A stretch of 64,000 bases of DNA. Origin: Streptomyces sp. ISL-96 (lineage in GTDB: Bacteria > Actinomycetota > Actinomycetes > Streptomycetales > Streptomycetaceae). Within the stretch, counting starts at the first letter, position 1; every line of letters begins with the position of its first letter. Below are positions 9,026 to 18,028 of this stretch, one piece after another. The notes under the pieces are model-generated. The model did no database searches. It had not been told where the DNA came from and worked only from the letters and a program-made list of their open reading frames with translations. Location: positions 1 through 64,000 of the forward strand of contig NZ_JAGGPA010000074.1 of NCBI RefSeq assembly GCF_018614035.1, written 5' to 3'. Position numbers and translations under genes: made by a program.

Positions 9026-10384
9026 TTACAGGACGTCCTGGAGGAGCGCGTCCGGGTGTTTCCCGCCCGACTCCGCGACGATCTCGGCGAGCGTCTGCGG
9101 CGGCCGTACGACGCTGAAGCGGACCTCGTCAGGAGTGGCGGTGAAGCCGTGGATCGGGGCCCTGGCAAGGCTGTTGTAGGCGTAGTGCGCGGCCATGTAG
9201 TACGCCCCGGTGTCCAGCACCGCCGCGTAGTCGCCCTGGTCCAGGAGCGGCAGCAGCCGGTTCTCGGCGAGCAGGTCGCCCGCGAAGCACGCGGGGCCCG
9301 CCACGTCCTGCGCGACCGGCGGGCCCGGCTTGGGCAGGCCCTTCGCGTCGTACGCCGCGATGCGCAGTGGCCAGGACTCGGGGGCGTACACGGTCCGGGT
9401 CGCGATCTGGACGCCCGCGTGGGTGACGGCGATCGGCCGGTCCCCGGACCTCTTCGCGTACTCGACGCGGGCGAGGACCGTGCCGTGCTTGGCGAGCAGC
9501 GAGCGGCCGAACTCGGTGACCAGGCCGTAGCGCCCGTCCAGCAGGCCGGGGACGTGCTGCTTGAGGAGCCGGGCGTAGTCGGCGTACGTCGGTGCCTCGG
9601 CGTCGGAGGTGAAGTTGACCGGGAGGCCGCCGCCGATGTCGACGGTGTCGATCTGCTGCCGGCCCGCAGCCGCGTTGATCTCCTCGGCGAGGTCGTACGC
9701 CGCCGCCACGCCCCGTGCCATCAGCTCCAGCGGCAGGCCCTGCGAGCCCGAGTGGGTGTGCAGGCGGGTCATCCACGGCCGGTCGAGGTACGTGCGTACG
9801 ACCCATTCGCGGGCGCCGGGGTCACGCAGCGCCACGCCGAACTTGGACGTCGCGGTGGCGGTGGAGAGCGCGCCGATGGAGCCGCCGCCGATCTGCGGGT
9901 TGACGCGCAGGCCGATGGGGGAGGTGGTCGGGGCTGATGCGGCCAGCGCGTCGATGCGCGCCAGCTCCTGCGGATTGTCGGCGTTGACCGCGATGCCCAG
10001 CGCGAGGGCTTCACGCAGCTCGGCGGGGGTTTTGGCAGGGGAGTCGAGCACGGTGTGCGCCGGGCGTACGCCGGCGGCCCGGGCCAGGGCCAGCTCGCCG
10101 GGACTCGCGACTTCGGCGCCGATGGCGGCGTGCTCGTACAGCAGCCGCAGGACCGGGACCAGCGGCGTCGCCTTGACGGCGAACGCGTGCAGGACCGGGG
10201 TGCCGGGCGGGGTGACCCCGCCGAACGCGGCGCGCAGGGCGGCGGCCGAGGCGCGGATGCCGGTGACGTCGAGGAGGCCGGCGATGGGTGCGTCGGGGCC
10301 GACGATGCCCTGCTCGACGGCAGCGCGTACGGCCTGCTCGCGCCGCTGGGGCGCACTCATGTCCGGGCTCATGTCCGAAGCCAT
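9026..10384 (-). CDS. fold-type III PLP-dependent decarboxylase (LysA-like)
   Basis: A 452-residue alanine-racemase-fold decarboxylase related to diaminopimelate/ornithine decarboxylases. The PLP lysine is probably K71 in HAFAVKATP. A phosphate-binding glycine motif (DIGGGLPVNF) and an HTHSGSQG segment follow. Because it pairs with a permease and not with lysine genes, I infer a catabolic or amine-forming enzyme rather than the biosynthetic LysA. The start at 10384 has only a weak ribosome-binding site, and further ATGs follow within ten codons. It is transcribed divergently from hutU across 118 bases. Confidence 0.8.
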   Translation of the reverse strand: MASDMSPDMSAPQRREQAVRAAVEQGIVGPDAPIAGLLDVTGIRASAAALRAAFGGVTPPGTPVLHAFAVKATPLVPVLRLLYEHAAIGAEVASPGELALARAAGVRPAHTVLDSPAKTPAELREALALGIAVNADNPQELARIDALAASAPTTSPIGLRVNPQIGGGSIGALSTATATSKFGVALRDPGAREWVVRTYLDRPWMTRLHTHSGSQGLPLELMARGVAAAYDLAEEINAAAGRQQIDTVDIGGGLPVNFTSDAEAPTYADYARLLKQHVPGLLDGRYGLVTEFGRSLLAKHGTVLARVEYAKRSGDRPIAVTHAGVQIATRTVYAPESWPLRIAAYDAKGLPKPGPPVAQDVAGPACFAGDLLAENRLLPLLDQGDYAAVLDTGAYYMAAHYAYNSLARAPIHGFTATPDEVRFSVVRPPQTLAEIVAESGGKHPDALLQDVL

Positions 10385-10433
10385 GTGTTCCAGCCAACCA
10401 CTGCCTTGAACCCCGCGCAGGCGGCCGGGTGTA

Positions 10434-10470
10434 TTGACTAGCTCTATTCATCCAGCCAGGATGTGAATAG
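10434..10470 (+). promoter_or_regulatory. hutU promoter overlapped by an inverted repeat
   Basis: TTGACT (10434-10439) and CAGGAT (10457-10462), 17 bases apart, fit a primary-sigma promoter. A dyad with arms CTATTCA (10444-10450) and TGAATAG (10464-10470) plus inner TCC/GGA covers the -10 region, as an operator would. The start codon lies about 33 bases beyond. The regulator is not identifiable here. Confidence 0.6.
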
Positions 10471-10502
10471 ACCCCAATGCAGTAGTCGCGAGGAGGCACA
10501 CC

Positions 10503-12161
10503 ATGTCAGGACCCCGACCCGTACGGGCGCCGCGCGGTACGGAGCTGAGCGCCCTGGGATGGCAGCAGGAAGCCGCCCTGCGCATGCTCCAGAACAACCT
10601 CGACCCCGAGGTCGCCGAGCACCCCGACAAGCTCGTCGTCTACGGCGGCACGGGCAAGGCGGCCCGCGACTGGCGCTCGTTCGACGCCATGGTGCGCACC
10701 CTCAAGACCCTGAAGCAGGACGAGACGATGCTCGTCCAGTCCGGGCGTCCGGTCGGCGTCATGCAGACCCACGAATGGGCGCCGCGCGTGCTCATCGCCA
10801 ACTCCAACCTGGTCGGCGACTGGGCGAACTGGGAGGAGTTCCGCCGCCTGGAGGCGCTCGGCCTGACCATGTACGGCCAGATGACCGCCGGGTCGTGGAT
10901 CTACATCGGCACCCAGGGCATCCTCCAGGGCACTTACGAGACCTTCGCGGCCGTAGCGGCGAAGAAGTTCAACAACACCCTCGCCGGCACCATCACCCTC
11001 ACCGCCGGCCTCGGCGGCATGGGCGGCGCCCAGCCGCTCGCCGTGACCATGAACGACGGCGTCGCCATCTGCATCGACGTCGACCCGCGCGCCATCGAGC
11101 GCCGCATCGAGCACCGCTACCTCGACGTCAAGGCCAACAGCCTGGAGCACGCCCTCCAGCTCGCCGTCGAGGCCCGCGACGCCCGGAGGCCCCTCTCCAT
11201 CGGCCTCCTCGGCAACGCGGCCGAGCTCCTGCCGCGCATGCTCGCCGAGGGCGCGCCGATCGACATCGTGACCGACCAGACGAGCGCCCACGACCCGCTC
11301 TCGTACTGCCCGCTCGGTGTCGACTTCGACGACATGGCGTCGTACGCCGCCGAGAAGCCCGCCGACTTCACCGTGCGCGCCCGCGAGTCCATGGCCAAGC
11401 ACGTCGAGGCGATGGTCGGCTTCATGGACGCGGGCGCCGAGGTCTTCGACTACGGCAACTCGATCCGCGGCGAGGCCCAACTGGCGGGCTACGCGCGCGC
11501 CTTCGACTTTCCCGGCTTCGTACCTGCGTACATCCGCCCGCTCTTCTGCGAGGGCAAGGGCCCGTTCCGCTGGGCGGCGCTGTCCGGCGAGGCGTCGGAC
11601 ATCCACAAGACGGACAAGGCGCTGCTCGACCTCTTCCCCGAGAACGAGTCGCTGCACCGCTGGATCAAGATGGCCGGCGAGCGCGTCCACTTCCAGGGCC
11701 TGCCGGCCCGTATCTGCTGGCTGGGCCAGGGCGAGCGCGACAAGGCGGGCGCCCTGTTCAACGACATGGTGGGTGACGGCACCCTCGCGGCCCCCCTCGC
11801 GATCGGCCGCGACCACCTCGACTGCGGCTCCGTCGCCTCGCCGTACCGCGAGACCGAGGCCATGCTCGACGGCTCGGACGCGATCGCCGACTGGCCGCTG
11901 CTCAACGCCATGGTGAACGTCGCCTCCGGCGCGTCGTGGGTGTCCATCCACCACGGCGGCGGCGTCGGAATGGGCCGCTCCATCCACGCGGGCCAGGTCT
12001 CGGTGGCGGACGGCACGAAGCTCGCGGGCGAGAAGATCCGCCGCGTACTGACGAACGACCCCGGCATGGGCGTCATCCGGCACGTGGACGCGGGCTACGA
12101 CATCGCGGAGAAGACGGCCGACGAGCAGGGCGTACGGATCCCGATGCGGGAGGGCGAGTGA
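10503..12161 (+). CDS. hutU: urocanate hydratase
   Basis: A 552-residue urocanase, converting urocanate to imidazolonepropionate with bound NAD+. Visible hallmarks are the glycine-rich NAD region GLGGMGGAQP, the active-site cysteine motif GLPARICWLGQGE and HHGGGVGMGRSIHAG near the C-terminus. Length is normal. The ATG at 10503 follows GAGGAGGCACACC. It is the first gene of the hut cluster and ends in a 4-base overlap with the next gene. Histidase (hutH) is not in this window. Confidence 0.97.
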   Translation: MSGPRPVRAPRGTELSALGWQQEAALRMLQNNLDPEVAEHPDKLVVYGGTGKAARDWRSFDAMVRTLKTLKQDETMLVQSGRPVGVMQTHEWAPRVLIANSNLVGDWANWEEFRRLEALGLTMYGQMTAGSWIYIGTQGILQGTYETFAAVAAKKFNNTLAGTITLTAGLGGMGGAQPLAVTMNDGVAICIDVDPRAIERRIEHRYLDVKANSLEHALQLAVEARDARRPLSIGLLGNAAELLPRMLAEGAPIDIVTDQTSAHDPLSYCPLGVDFDDMASYAAEKPADFTVRARESMAKHVEAMVGFMDAGAEVFDYGNSIRGEAQLAGYARAFDFPGFVPAYIRPLFCEGKGPFRWAALSGEASDIHKTDKALLDLFPENESLHRWIKMAGERVHFQGLPARICWLGQGERDKAGALFNDMVGDGTLAAPLAIGRDHLDCGSVASPYRETEAMLDGSDAIADWPLLNAMVNVASGASWVSIHHGGGVGMGRSIHAGQVSVADGTKLAGEKIRRVLTNDPGMGVIRHVDAGYDIAEKTADEQGVRIPMREGE

Positions 12162-13414
12162 CCTCCGTGGCGCGCACAGACGGCCCGCCGCACACCTCCA
12201 CCTCGTTCCACGAAATGTGGGCGGACCTCAAGCCCATCGGCCGTAACGCCACCTCCGGCGGCTACCGCCGCTACGCCTGGACGGCAGCCGACCAGGACTG
12301 CAGGGCGTGGTTCCGTGCCCAGGCCGAATCCCGCGGCCTGACCTACGAGGTCGACCGCAACGGCAACCAGTGGGCCTGGCAGGGCGACCCCCTCGCCGGG
12401 GACGCGGTCGTCACCGGCTCCCACCTCGACTCCGTCCCGGACGGCGGTGCGTTCGACGGCCCGCTCGGCGTCGTGTCCTCCTTCGCCGCGCTCGACGAAC
12501 TCCGCCACAGGGGGGTGGAGTTCACCAAGCCGCTCGCCATCACCAACTTCGGTGACGAGGAGGGCGCCCGCTTCGGCCTGGCCTGCGTGGGCTCCCGCCT
12601 GGCGGCCGGGCAGCTCACGGTCGCCAAGGCCCACGAGCTGCGTGACGCGGACGGAACGACCCTCCCCCAGGCCATGGAGGCGGCCGGCTACGACCCGACC
12701 ACCATCGGCCCGGACCCGGACCGCCTCTCCCGTATCGGCGCGTTCGTCGAGCTGCACGTGGAACAGGGCCGAGCCCTGGACCTGACCGGTCACCCCGTAG
12801 GCATCGCATCCGCCATCTGGCCGCACGGCCGCTGGCGGTTCGACTTCCACGGCGAGGCCAATCACGCGGGCACCACCCGCTTGGAGGACCGCCGCGATCC
12901 GATGCTGACGTACGCGGAGACGGTCGTCGCGGCCCGCCGCGAGGCGCAGCTGGCCGGGGCCCTCGCGACGTTCGCGAAGATCACCGTCGAGCCGAACGGC
13001 GTAAACGCGATCCCCTCCCTCGTACGCGGCTGGCTCGACTCGCGCGCCGCTGACCAGGCGACTCTCGACCAGGTCATCGCCGGCATCGAGCAGGCGGCCC
13101 GCGAGAACGCCACCCGCGCGGGCATCGACCTGCGCATCACACAGGAGTCCTTCACTCCGGTGGTGGAGTTCGAGCACGCCCTGCGCGACGAACTGGCGAA
13201 GCTCCTCCAAGGCGGTCACGGCGACATTCCCGTCCTCGGCACGGGCGCGGGACACGACGCGGGTATTTTGTCCGCTTCGGTCCCGACCGCCATGCTGTTC
13301 GTACGGAACCCCACGGGTATCTCGCACTCCCCGGCCGAGTACGCCGGCGAGGACGACTGCGTCGCGGGGGTCATCGCACTCGCCGACGTACTGGAGGGGC
13401 TCGCGTGCACGTGA
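12158..13414 (+). CDS. M20-family amidohydrolase (allantoate amidohydrolase-like) in the hut operon
   Basis: A 418-residue zinc amidohydrolase of the allantoate amidohydrolase / N-carbamoyl-L-amino-acid hydrolase group. Metal-binding motifs are TGSHLDSVPDGG, NFGDEEGARF, HVEQG and a C-terminal GAGHDAG. GTG 12158 overlaps the hutU stop (GTGA) and has GGGAGGG 5 bases upstream. It sits between hutU and hutF, the position where an enzyme cleaving N-formylglutamate (or formiminoglutamate) is needed, so I infer that role rather than purine catabolism. This is not proven; no allantoin genes are nearby. Confidence 0.85.
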   Translation: MTSVARTDGPPHTSTSFHEMWADLKPIGRNATSGGYRRYAWTAADQDCRAWFRAQAESRGLTYEVDRNGNQWAWQGDPLAGDAVVTGSHLDSVPDGGAFDGPLGVVSSFAALDELRHRGVEFTKPLAITNFGDEEGARFGLACVGSRLAAGQLTVAKAHELRDADGTTLPQAMEAAGYDPTTIGPDPDRLSRIGAFVELHVEQGRALDLTGHPVGIASAIWPHGRWRFDFHGEANHAGTTRLEDRRDPMLTYAETVVAARREAQLAGALATFAKITVEPNGVNAIPSLVRGWLDSRAADQATLDQVIAGIEQAARENATRAGIDLRITQESFTPVVEFEHALRDELAKLLQGGHGDIPVLGTGAGHDAGILSASVPTAMLFVRNPTGISHSPAEYAGEDDCVAGVIALADVLEGLACT

Positions 13415-14739
13415 CCTACTGGCTGGAGCACGCCTGGCTGCACACCTTCGTCGAGCAGGGCGTGGTCCTGGACGTGGCGGACGGCCGCATCACGGCCGTC
13501 CGCAAGGACGTCCCGGCCCCGCCGCCCGGCGCCACGGTCCTGCGGGGCCTGACCCTGCCGGGCTTCGCGAACACCCACTCGCACGCCTTTCACCGGGCGC
13601 TGCGCTCGACGGTGCAGGTCGGCTCGGGGACGTTCTGGACCTGGCGGGAGGTGATGTACGGCGTCGCCTCCCGCCTGACGCCCGAGACGTACTTCGACCT
13701 GGCGAAGGCGGTGTACGCGGAGATGGCGCTGGCGGGGATCAGCGCGGTGGGGGAGTTCCACTACCTGCACCACGCACCCGGCGGTACGCCCTACTCCGAC
13801 CCGAACACCATGGGCGAGGCCCTGATCGCCGCCGCCGACGAGGCGGGCATCCGCATCACGCTCCTGGACACGGCGTACCTCGCGTCGGGCTTCGGTACGC
13901 CGCCGAACCGCCAGCAGCAGCGCTTCTCCGACGGCACGGCGGACGCGTGGGCGGAGCGGGCGTCGCTGCTGAAGGACCGCGATCACGCTCGTATTGGCGC
14001 GGCGATCCACTCGGTACGGGCCGTACCGGCGGACCAGCTGGCGACGGTGGCGGCGTGGGCGCAGGCCCGGGTGACGCCGCTGCACGTGCACCTGTCCGAG
14101 CAGACCGCCGAGAACGACGCGTGCCTGGCCACGCATGGCTGTACGCCGACGCGCCTGCTGGCGGACAACGGGGTCCTGGGGCCGCGTACGACGGGCGTAC
14201 ACAACACGCACCTGACGGATGAGGACATCGCCCTCCTGGGCAGCACCTCCACCGGCACCTGCATGTGCCCGACGACGGAACGGGACCTGGCGGACGGCAT
14301 CGGCCCGGCGACCCGACTCCAGAAGGCGGGCTCCACCCTCTCGCTGGGCAGCGACAGCCACGCGGTGATCGACATGCTGGAGGAGGCGCGGGCGATGGAA
14401 CTGAACGAACGCCTGCGCTCGCGTACGCGCGGCCACTGGACGGCGGCGTCCCTGCTCCGGGCGGCGTCGGCCGACGGGCACGAGGCGCTGGGGTGGCGGG
14501 ACGCGGGGGTGATCGAGCAGGGTGCGCTGGCGGACCTGACGACGATCGCGCTGGACTCGGTCCGGACGGCGGGGCCGCTGCCTCGGCTGGGCGGGGAGAC
14601 GGCGGTGTTCGCCGCGTCGGCGTGCGACGTGCGGCACACGATTGTGGCGGGACGCCACATCGTGAAGGACGGCACCCACACGATGATCCCGGACGTCCCC
14701 CAGGCCATGGCGAAGGCGATCACCGCCGTTTATCGATAA
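13405..14739 (+). CDS. hutF: formimidoylglutamate deiminase
   Basis: A 444-residue amidohydrolase-superfamily enzyme that hydrolyses N-formimino-L-glutamate to N-formyl-L-glutamate and ammonia. Motifs are the first metal pair NTHSHAFHRAL, HVHLSEQ and a late SLGSDSH. GTG 13405 overlaps the previous gene; GTG 13411, which gives a GTGA overlap, is an alternative. Its presence implies the five-step Hut route through formylglutamate. Confidence 0.92.
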   Translation: MHVTYWLEHAWLHTFVEQGVVLDVADGRITAVRKDVPAPPPGATVLRGLTLPGFANTHSHAFHRALRSTVQVGSGTFWTWREVMYGVASRLTPETYFDLAKAVYAEMALAGISAVGEFHYLHHAPGGTPYSDPNTMGEALIAAADEAGIRITLLDTAYLASGFGTPPNRQQQRFSDGTADAWAERASLLKDRDHARIGAAIHSVRAVPADQLATVAAWAQARVTPLHVHLSEQTAENDACLATHGCTPTRLLADNGVLGPRTTGVHNTHLTDEDIALLGSTSTGTCMCPTTERDLADGIGPATRLQKAGSTLSLGSDSHAVIDMLEEARAMELNERLRSRTRGHWTAASLLRAASADGHEALGWRDAGVIEQGALADLTTIALDSVRTAGPLPRLGGETAVFAASACDVRHTIVAGRHIVKDGTHTMIPDVPQAMAKAITAVYR

Positions 14740-14744
14740 CGGGT

Positions 14745-14915
14745 CCCGAACTGGGGGCAAGCCCCCGGCCCCCAGTCAACACAGACGCCCTCCGGGCGTG
14801 TCCTCAAACGCCGGACGGGCTGGAAAATCCAGCCCCTCCGGCGTTTGAGGAGCGGGGTCTGGGGCGGAGCCCCAGTTCGGGAAGGGGCGGGTCGGGGAAC
14901 AGCCCCGCGCAGCGG
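14745..14915. repeat. dispersed intergenic repeat, copy 2, with a 24-bp hairpin
   Basis: Shares the GAACTGGGGGCAAGCCCC and GTTTGAGGAGCGGGGTCTGG segments with copy 1 at 5290. It contains a strong hairpin: arms 14801-14824 and 14828-14851, 24 bp with one mismatch and an AAA loop. It separates hutF from hutI and probably terminates or attenuates transcription. Confidence 0.75.
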
Positions 14916-14940
14916 CCCGCCCCACCCCGCGCGCCCAGCC

Positions 14941-14969
14941 CACCGCACCGCACCGCACCGCACCGCACC
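14941..14969 (+). repeat. pentanucleotide repeat (CACCG)n before hutI
   Basis: Five to six CACCG units lie immediately upstream of the hutI ribosome-binding site (GGAGAGGA). Non-coding; length variation could affect leader spacing. Confidence 0.85.
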
Positions 14970-14984
14970 CCCGGAGAGGACCCC

Positions 14985-16172
14985 GTGACCACCACCCTCA
15001 TCACCAACATCGGCACCCTCGTCACCAACGACCCCACCCGAGCCACCGCCACAGATCCCCTCGGCCTCATCTACGACGCCGCCGTCCTCATAGACGGCGC
15101 CCGCATCGCCTGGACCGGCAAAGCCCAAGCCGCACCCCCCGCCGACACCGCCCACGACGCGCAAGGCCGAGCCGCGATCCCCGGCTTCGTCGACTCCCAC
15201 TCCCACCTCGTCTTCGCCGGCGACCGCACCGACGAGTTCAACGCCCGCATGTCCGGGCAGCCGTACGCCGCCGGCGGCATCCGCACCACCGTCGCCGCCA
15301 CCCGCGCCGCGACCGACGAGGCGCTCGAAGCGAACCTCACCCGCTACCTCCGCGAGGCCCTGCGCCAGGGCACGACCACCTTCGAGACGAAATCCGGCTA
15401 CGGCCTGACGACCCACGACGAGGCCCGCGCCCTCCGCATCGCCGCGGCGCACACCGACGAGGTCACCTACCTCGGCGCCCACATCGTCTCCCCCGACTAC
15501 GCCGACGACCCGGCCGCGTACGTCGAACTCGTCACCGGCGAAATGCTCGACGCCTGCGCCCCCCACGCCCGCTGGATCGACGTCTTCTGCGAGAAGGGCG
15601 CCTTCGACGGCGACCAGGCCCGCGCCATCCTCACCGCCGGCAAGGCGAAGGGCCTGCACCCCCGCATCCACGCCAACCAGCTCACCTACGGCCCCGGCGT
15701 CCAGCTCGCCGCCGAGCTCGACGCGGCGAGCGCCGACCACTGCACCCACCTCACCGACGCCGACGTGGACGCCCTCGCGAACAGCGACACCGTCGCCACG
15801 CTCCTCCCCGGCGCCGAGTTTTCCACCCGCGCCACCTGGCCAAACGCCCGCAGGCTCATCGACGCGGGAGCAACGGTCGCACTCTCCACGGACTGCAACC
15901 CGGGCTCGTCCTTCACCAGCTCGATGCCGTTCTGCATCGCACTCGCCGTACGCGACATGGGGATGACCCCGGACGAAGCCATCTGGTCGGCCACAGCGGG
16001 CGGCGCGGCAGCCCTGCGCCGTACGGACATCGGCCGCATCGCCCCCGGCGCCCGGGCCGACCTGGCCCTCCTCGACGCCCCGTCGCACGTCCACCTCGCC
16101 TACCGCCCCGGAGTCCCCCTCGTATCCGAGGTCTGGCAAAAGGGTGTGCGTACGACGGGACACGCCGGGTAG
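14985..16172 (+). CDS. hutI: imidazolonepropionase
   Basis: A 395-residue amidohydrolase-superfamily enzyme converting imidazolone-5-propionate to N-formimino-L-glutamate, the step between HutU and HutF. Motifs include IPGFVDSHSHLVFAGDR, IHANQL, SADHCTHL and LSTDCNPGSSFT. GTG 14985 has GGAGAGGA 6 bases upstream. It is separated from hutF by a repeat with a strong hairpin, so it may have its own promoter. Confidence 0.95.
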   Translation: MTTTLITNIGTLVTNDPTRATATDPLGLIYDAAVLIDGARIAWTGKAQAAPPADTAHDAQGRAAIPGFVDSHSHLVFAGDRTDEFNARMSGQPYAAGGIRTTVAATRAATDEALEANLTRYLREALRQGTTTFETKSGYGLTTHDEARALRIAAAHTDEVTYLGAHIVSPDYADDPAAYVELVTGEMLDACAPHARWIDVFCEKGAFDGDQARAILTAGKAKGLHPRIHANQLTYGPGVQLAAELDAASADHCTHLTDADVDALANSDTVATLLPGAEFSTRATWPNARRLIDAGATVALSTDCNPGSSFTSSMPFCIALAVRDMGMTPDEAIWSATAGGAAALRRTDIGRIAPGARADLALLDAPSHVHLAYRPGVPLVSEVWQKGVRTTGHAG

Positions 16173-16189
16173 GCGCCACAACGTAGAGG

Positions 16190-16226
16190 AGGGCCTGCCC
16201 CGGATAGCGCCTGGGGCAGACCCTCA
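16190..16226. terminator. bidirectional terminator hairpin, hutI / sigma factor
   Basis: Arms 16190-16202 and 16214-16226 (GAGGGCCTGCCCC / GGGGCAGACCCTC) pair with one mismatch around an 11-base loop, between two convergent genes. Confidence 0.65.
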
Positions 16227-16278
16227 CTCACACACACTTCGCGCCGTACGCCGAGGCGAGGCGACACGACGCGAGGTA

Positions 16279-17214
16279 TTACTCCTCCAGCGTCAGCCCC
16301 TTGCGCAGTTTGTTCAGCGTGCGCGACAGCAGGCGCGACACGTGCATCTGCGAGATGCCGAGCTCGTCGCCGATCTCCGACTGCGTCATGTTGGCGACGA
16401 AGCGCAGCGAGAGGATCTTCCGGTCCCGCGAAGGGAGTTCGGCGATCAGCGGCTTCAGGGACTCGACGTACTCGATGCCTTCGAGCCCGTGGTCCTCGTA
16501 GCCGATCCGGTCGGCCAGCGCGCCCTCGGAGTCGTCCTCCTCGGGCTGGGCGTCCAGCGAGCTCGCGGTGTACGCGTTGCTCGCGGCCATGCCCTCGACG
16601 ACCTCTTCGTTGCTGAGGTCGAGGCGCTTCGCGAGTTCGCCCACCGTCGGGGCGCGGTCCAGCTGCTGGGAGAGCTCGTCACCGGCCTTCGCGAGGTCCA
16701 GGCGCAGTTCCTGGAGGCGGCGCGGGACGCGGACCGACCAGGACGTGTCACGGAAGAAGCGCTTGATCTCGCCGACGATCGTCGGCATCGCGAAGGTGGG
16801 GAACTCGACGCCACGGCTGAGTTCGAAGCGGTCGATCGCCTTGATCAGGCCGATGGTGCCGACCTGGATGATGTCCTCCATCGGTTCGCTGCGGGAGCGG
16901 AACCGGGAGGCGGCGAACTTGACCAGGGCCAGGTTCAGTTCGACGAGTGTGTTGCGTACGTACGCGTACTCGTGCGTTCCCTCTTCGAGGATTTCGAGGC
17001 GCGCGAAGAGCGTCTTCGACAGGGCTCTGGCGTCCAGCGGCCCCACCTCGTTGTACGGGGGGATCTCCGGGAGGCCTTCGAGGCCCTCGGCTCTGGTCTC
17101 GATCTGCTCGGAGAGGGCGGGTGGGGCGGGCGGGGGTGTCGACGGCGCGGTCTGCTGCACGGGGAGCGCAGGGAGCGCAGAGAGCGTTCGCGTTTCGTCG
17201 AGCCGGGGTGACAT
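16279..17214 (-). CDS. SigB/SigF-type stress RNA polymerase sigma factor
   Basis: A 311-residue group 3 sigma factor. Region 2 contains DIIQVGTIGLIKAIDRFE and FPTFAMPTIVGEIKRFFRD; region 3 follows; region 4.2 is EIGDELGISQMHVSRLLSRT. It has a proline-rich N-terminal extension. I set the start at ATG 17214, which has GGAGGAG just upstream; longer frames begin at 17286. A STAS protein and an anti-sigma kinase are encoded divergently next door, so activity is probably set by partner switching. Position beside hutI suggests the S. coelicolor SigI locus, but this is from memory. Confidence 0.93.
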   Translation of the reverse strand: MSPRLDETRTLSALPALPVQQTAPSTPPPAPPALSEQIETRAEGLEGLPEIPPYNEVGPLDARALSKTLFARLEILEEGTHEYAYVRNTLVELNLALVKFAASRFRSRSEPMEDIIQVGTIGLIKAIDRFELSRGVEFPTFAMPTIVGEIKRFFRDTSWSVRVPRRLQELRLDLAKAGDELSQQLDRAPTVGELAKRLDLSNEEVVEGMAASNAYTASSLDAQPEEDDSEGALADRIGYEDHGLEGIEYVESLKPLIAELPSRDRKILSLRFVANMTQSEIGDELGISQMHVSRLLSRTLNKLRKGLTLEE

Positions 17215-17429
17215 GGTCTCCTCCATCGTTCTCGGCATATGGCTGCCGATGCCGATACGTCTGCGTGCGATGTGCGGCGCCTCCAAAGCCGGTCGTGTTG
17301 GTTGTGTCCCTACTAGGCCTACCCGCTCTTGACCAGCACTTGCAAGTCCCTTATGTCCGAATTGGTCAGTATTGCAGGGGTCTTCGGGTACCGATCGGCG
17401 TGGAGAAGGCGTAAGGTTCTGGCACGTTA

Positions 17430-17834
17430 ATGACAGTCACGACTGCGAAGAGGGACGAGACGGACATGGAGCGCGGGACGGTCGGCAGCGCGAACCGGGG
17501 TCGGCTCCGGGTCGCAGTTCGGACCGAGGGTCAGAGCGAAATTGTCACGCCGGCGGGTGAGCTCGATCACCACACCGCCGAGTTGCTCCGTGAACCTCTG
17601 GAGAATGCCCTTGAAGCCGGGCGTGCGCGCCTGGTCATCGACTGTTCGGCCCTCGATTTCTGTGATTCCACCGGGCTCAATGTGCTGCTGGGTGCTCGCC
17701 TCAAGGCCGAAGCGGCCGGGGGCGGGGTTCACCTGGCCGGGATGCAGCCAGTGGTGGCCAGGGTCTTCGAGATCACGGGGGCCGAGGCCGTCTTCACCGT
17801 CCACGAGTCACTCGAAGCCGCGATGGAAGAGTGA
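17430..17834 (+). CDS. STAS-domain anti-sigma factor antagonist
   Basis: A 134-residue SpoIIAA/RsbV-like protein. The STAS fold shows the phospho-serine motif LDFCDSTGLNVLLGAR. Unphosphorylated, such proteins bind the anti-sigma kinase and free the sigma factor. The start is ambiguous: ATG 17430 or in-frame ATG 17466, both with weak ribosome-binding sites. It is divergent from the sigma gene and 194 bases upstream of the kinase gene. A partner-switch module is inferred from context. Confidence 0.88.
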   Translation: MTVTTAKRDETDMERGTVGSANRGRLRVAVRTEGQSEIVTPAGELDHHTAELLREPLENALEAGRARLVIDCSALDFCDSTGLNVLLGARLKAEAAGGGVHLAGMQPVVARVFEITGAEAVFTVHESLEAAMEE

Positions 17835-18028
17835 ATTCCGCCTCAGTGGCACCTCCTGCTGACCGGTTTGGTAACCCGTGTCACACGTCCGTACCGAAAA
17901 AGTGGGTGTTCTCACCGTTCGGCCGGGCAGGAGGTCTCTGACCCTGTTGACCCCAGGGGGCCCGGATGCCCCCGCCGTCCTTGCAGCGATGAATTGATGA
18001 ATTGGCGAATCGGTGAGGTGAAGCGCTG

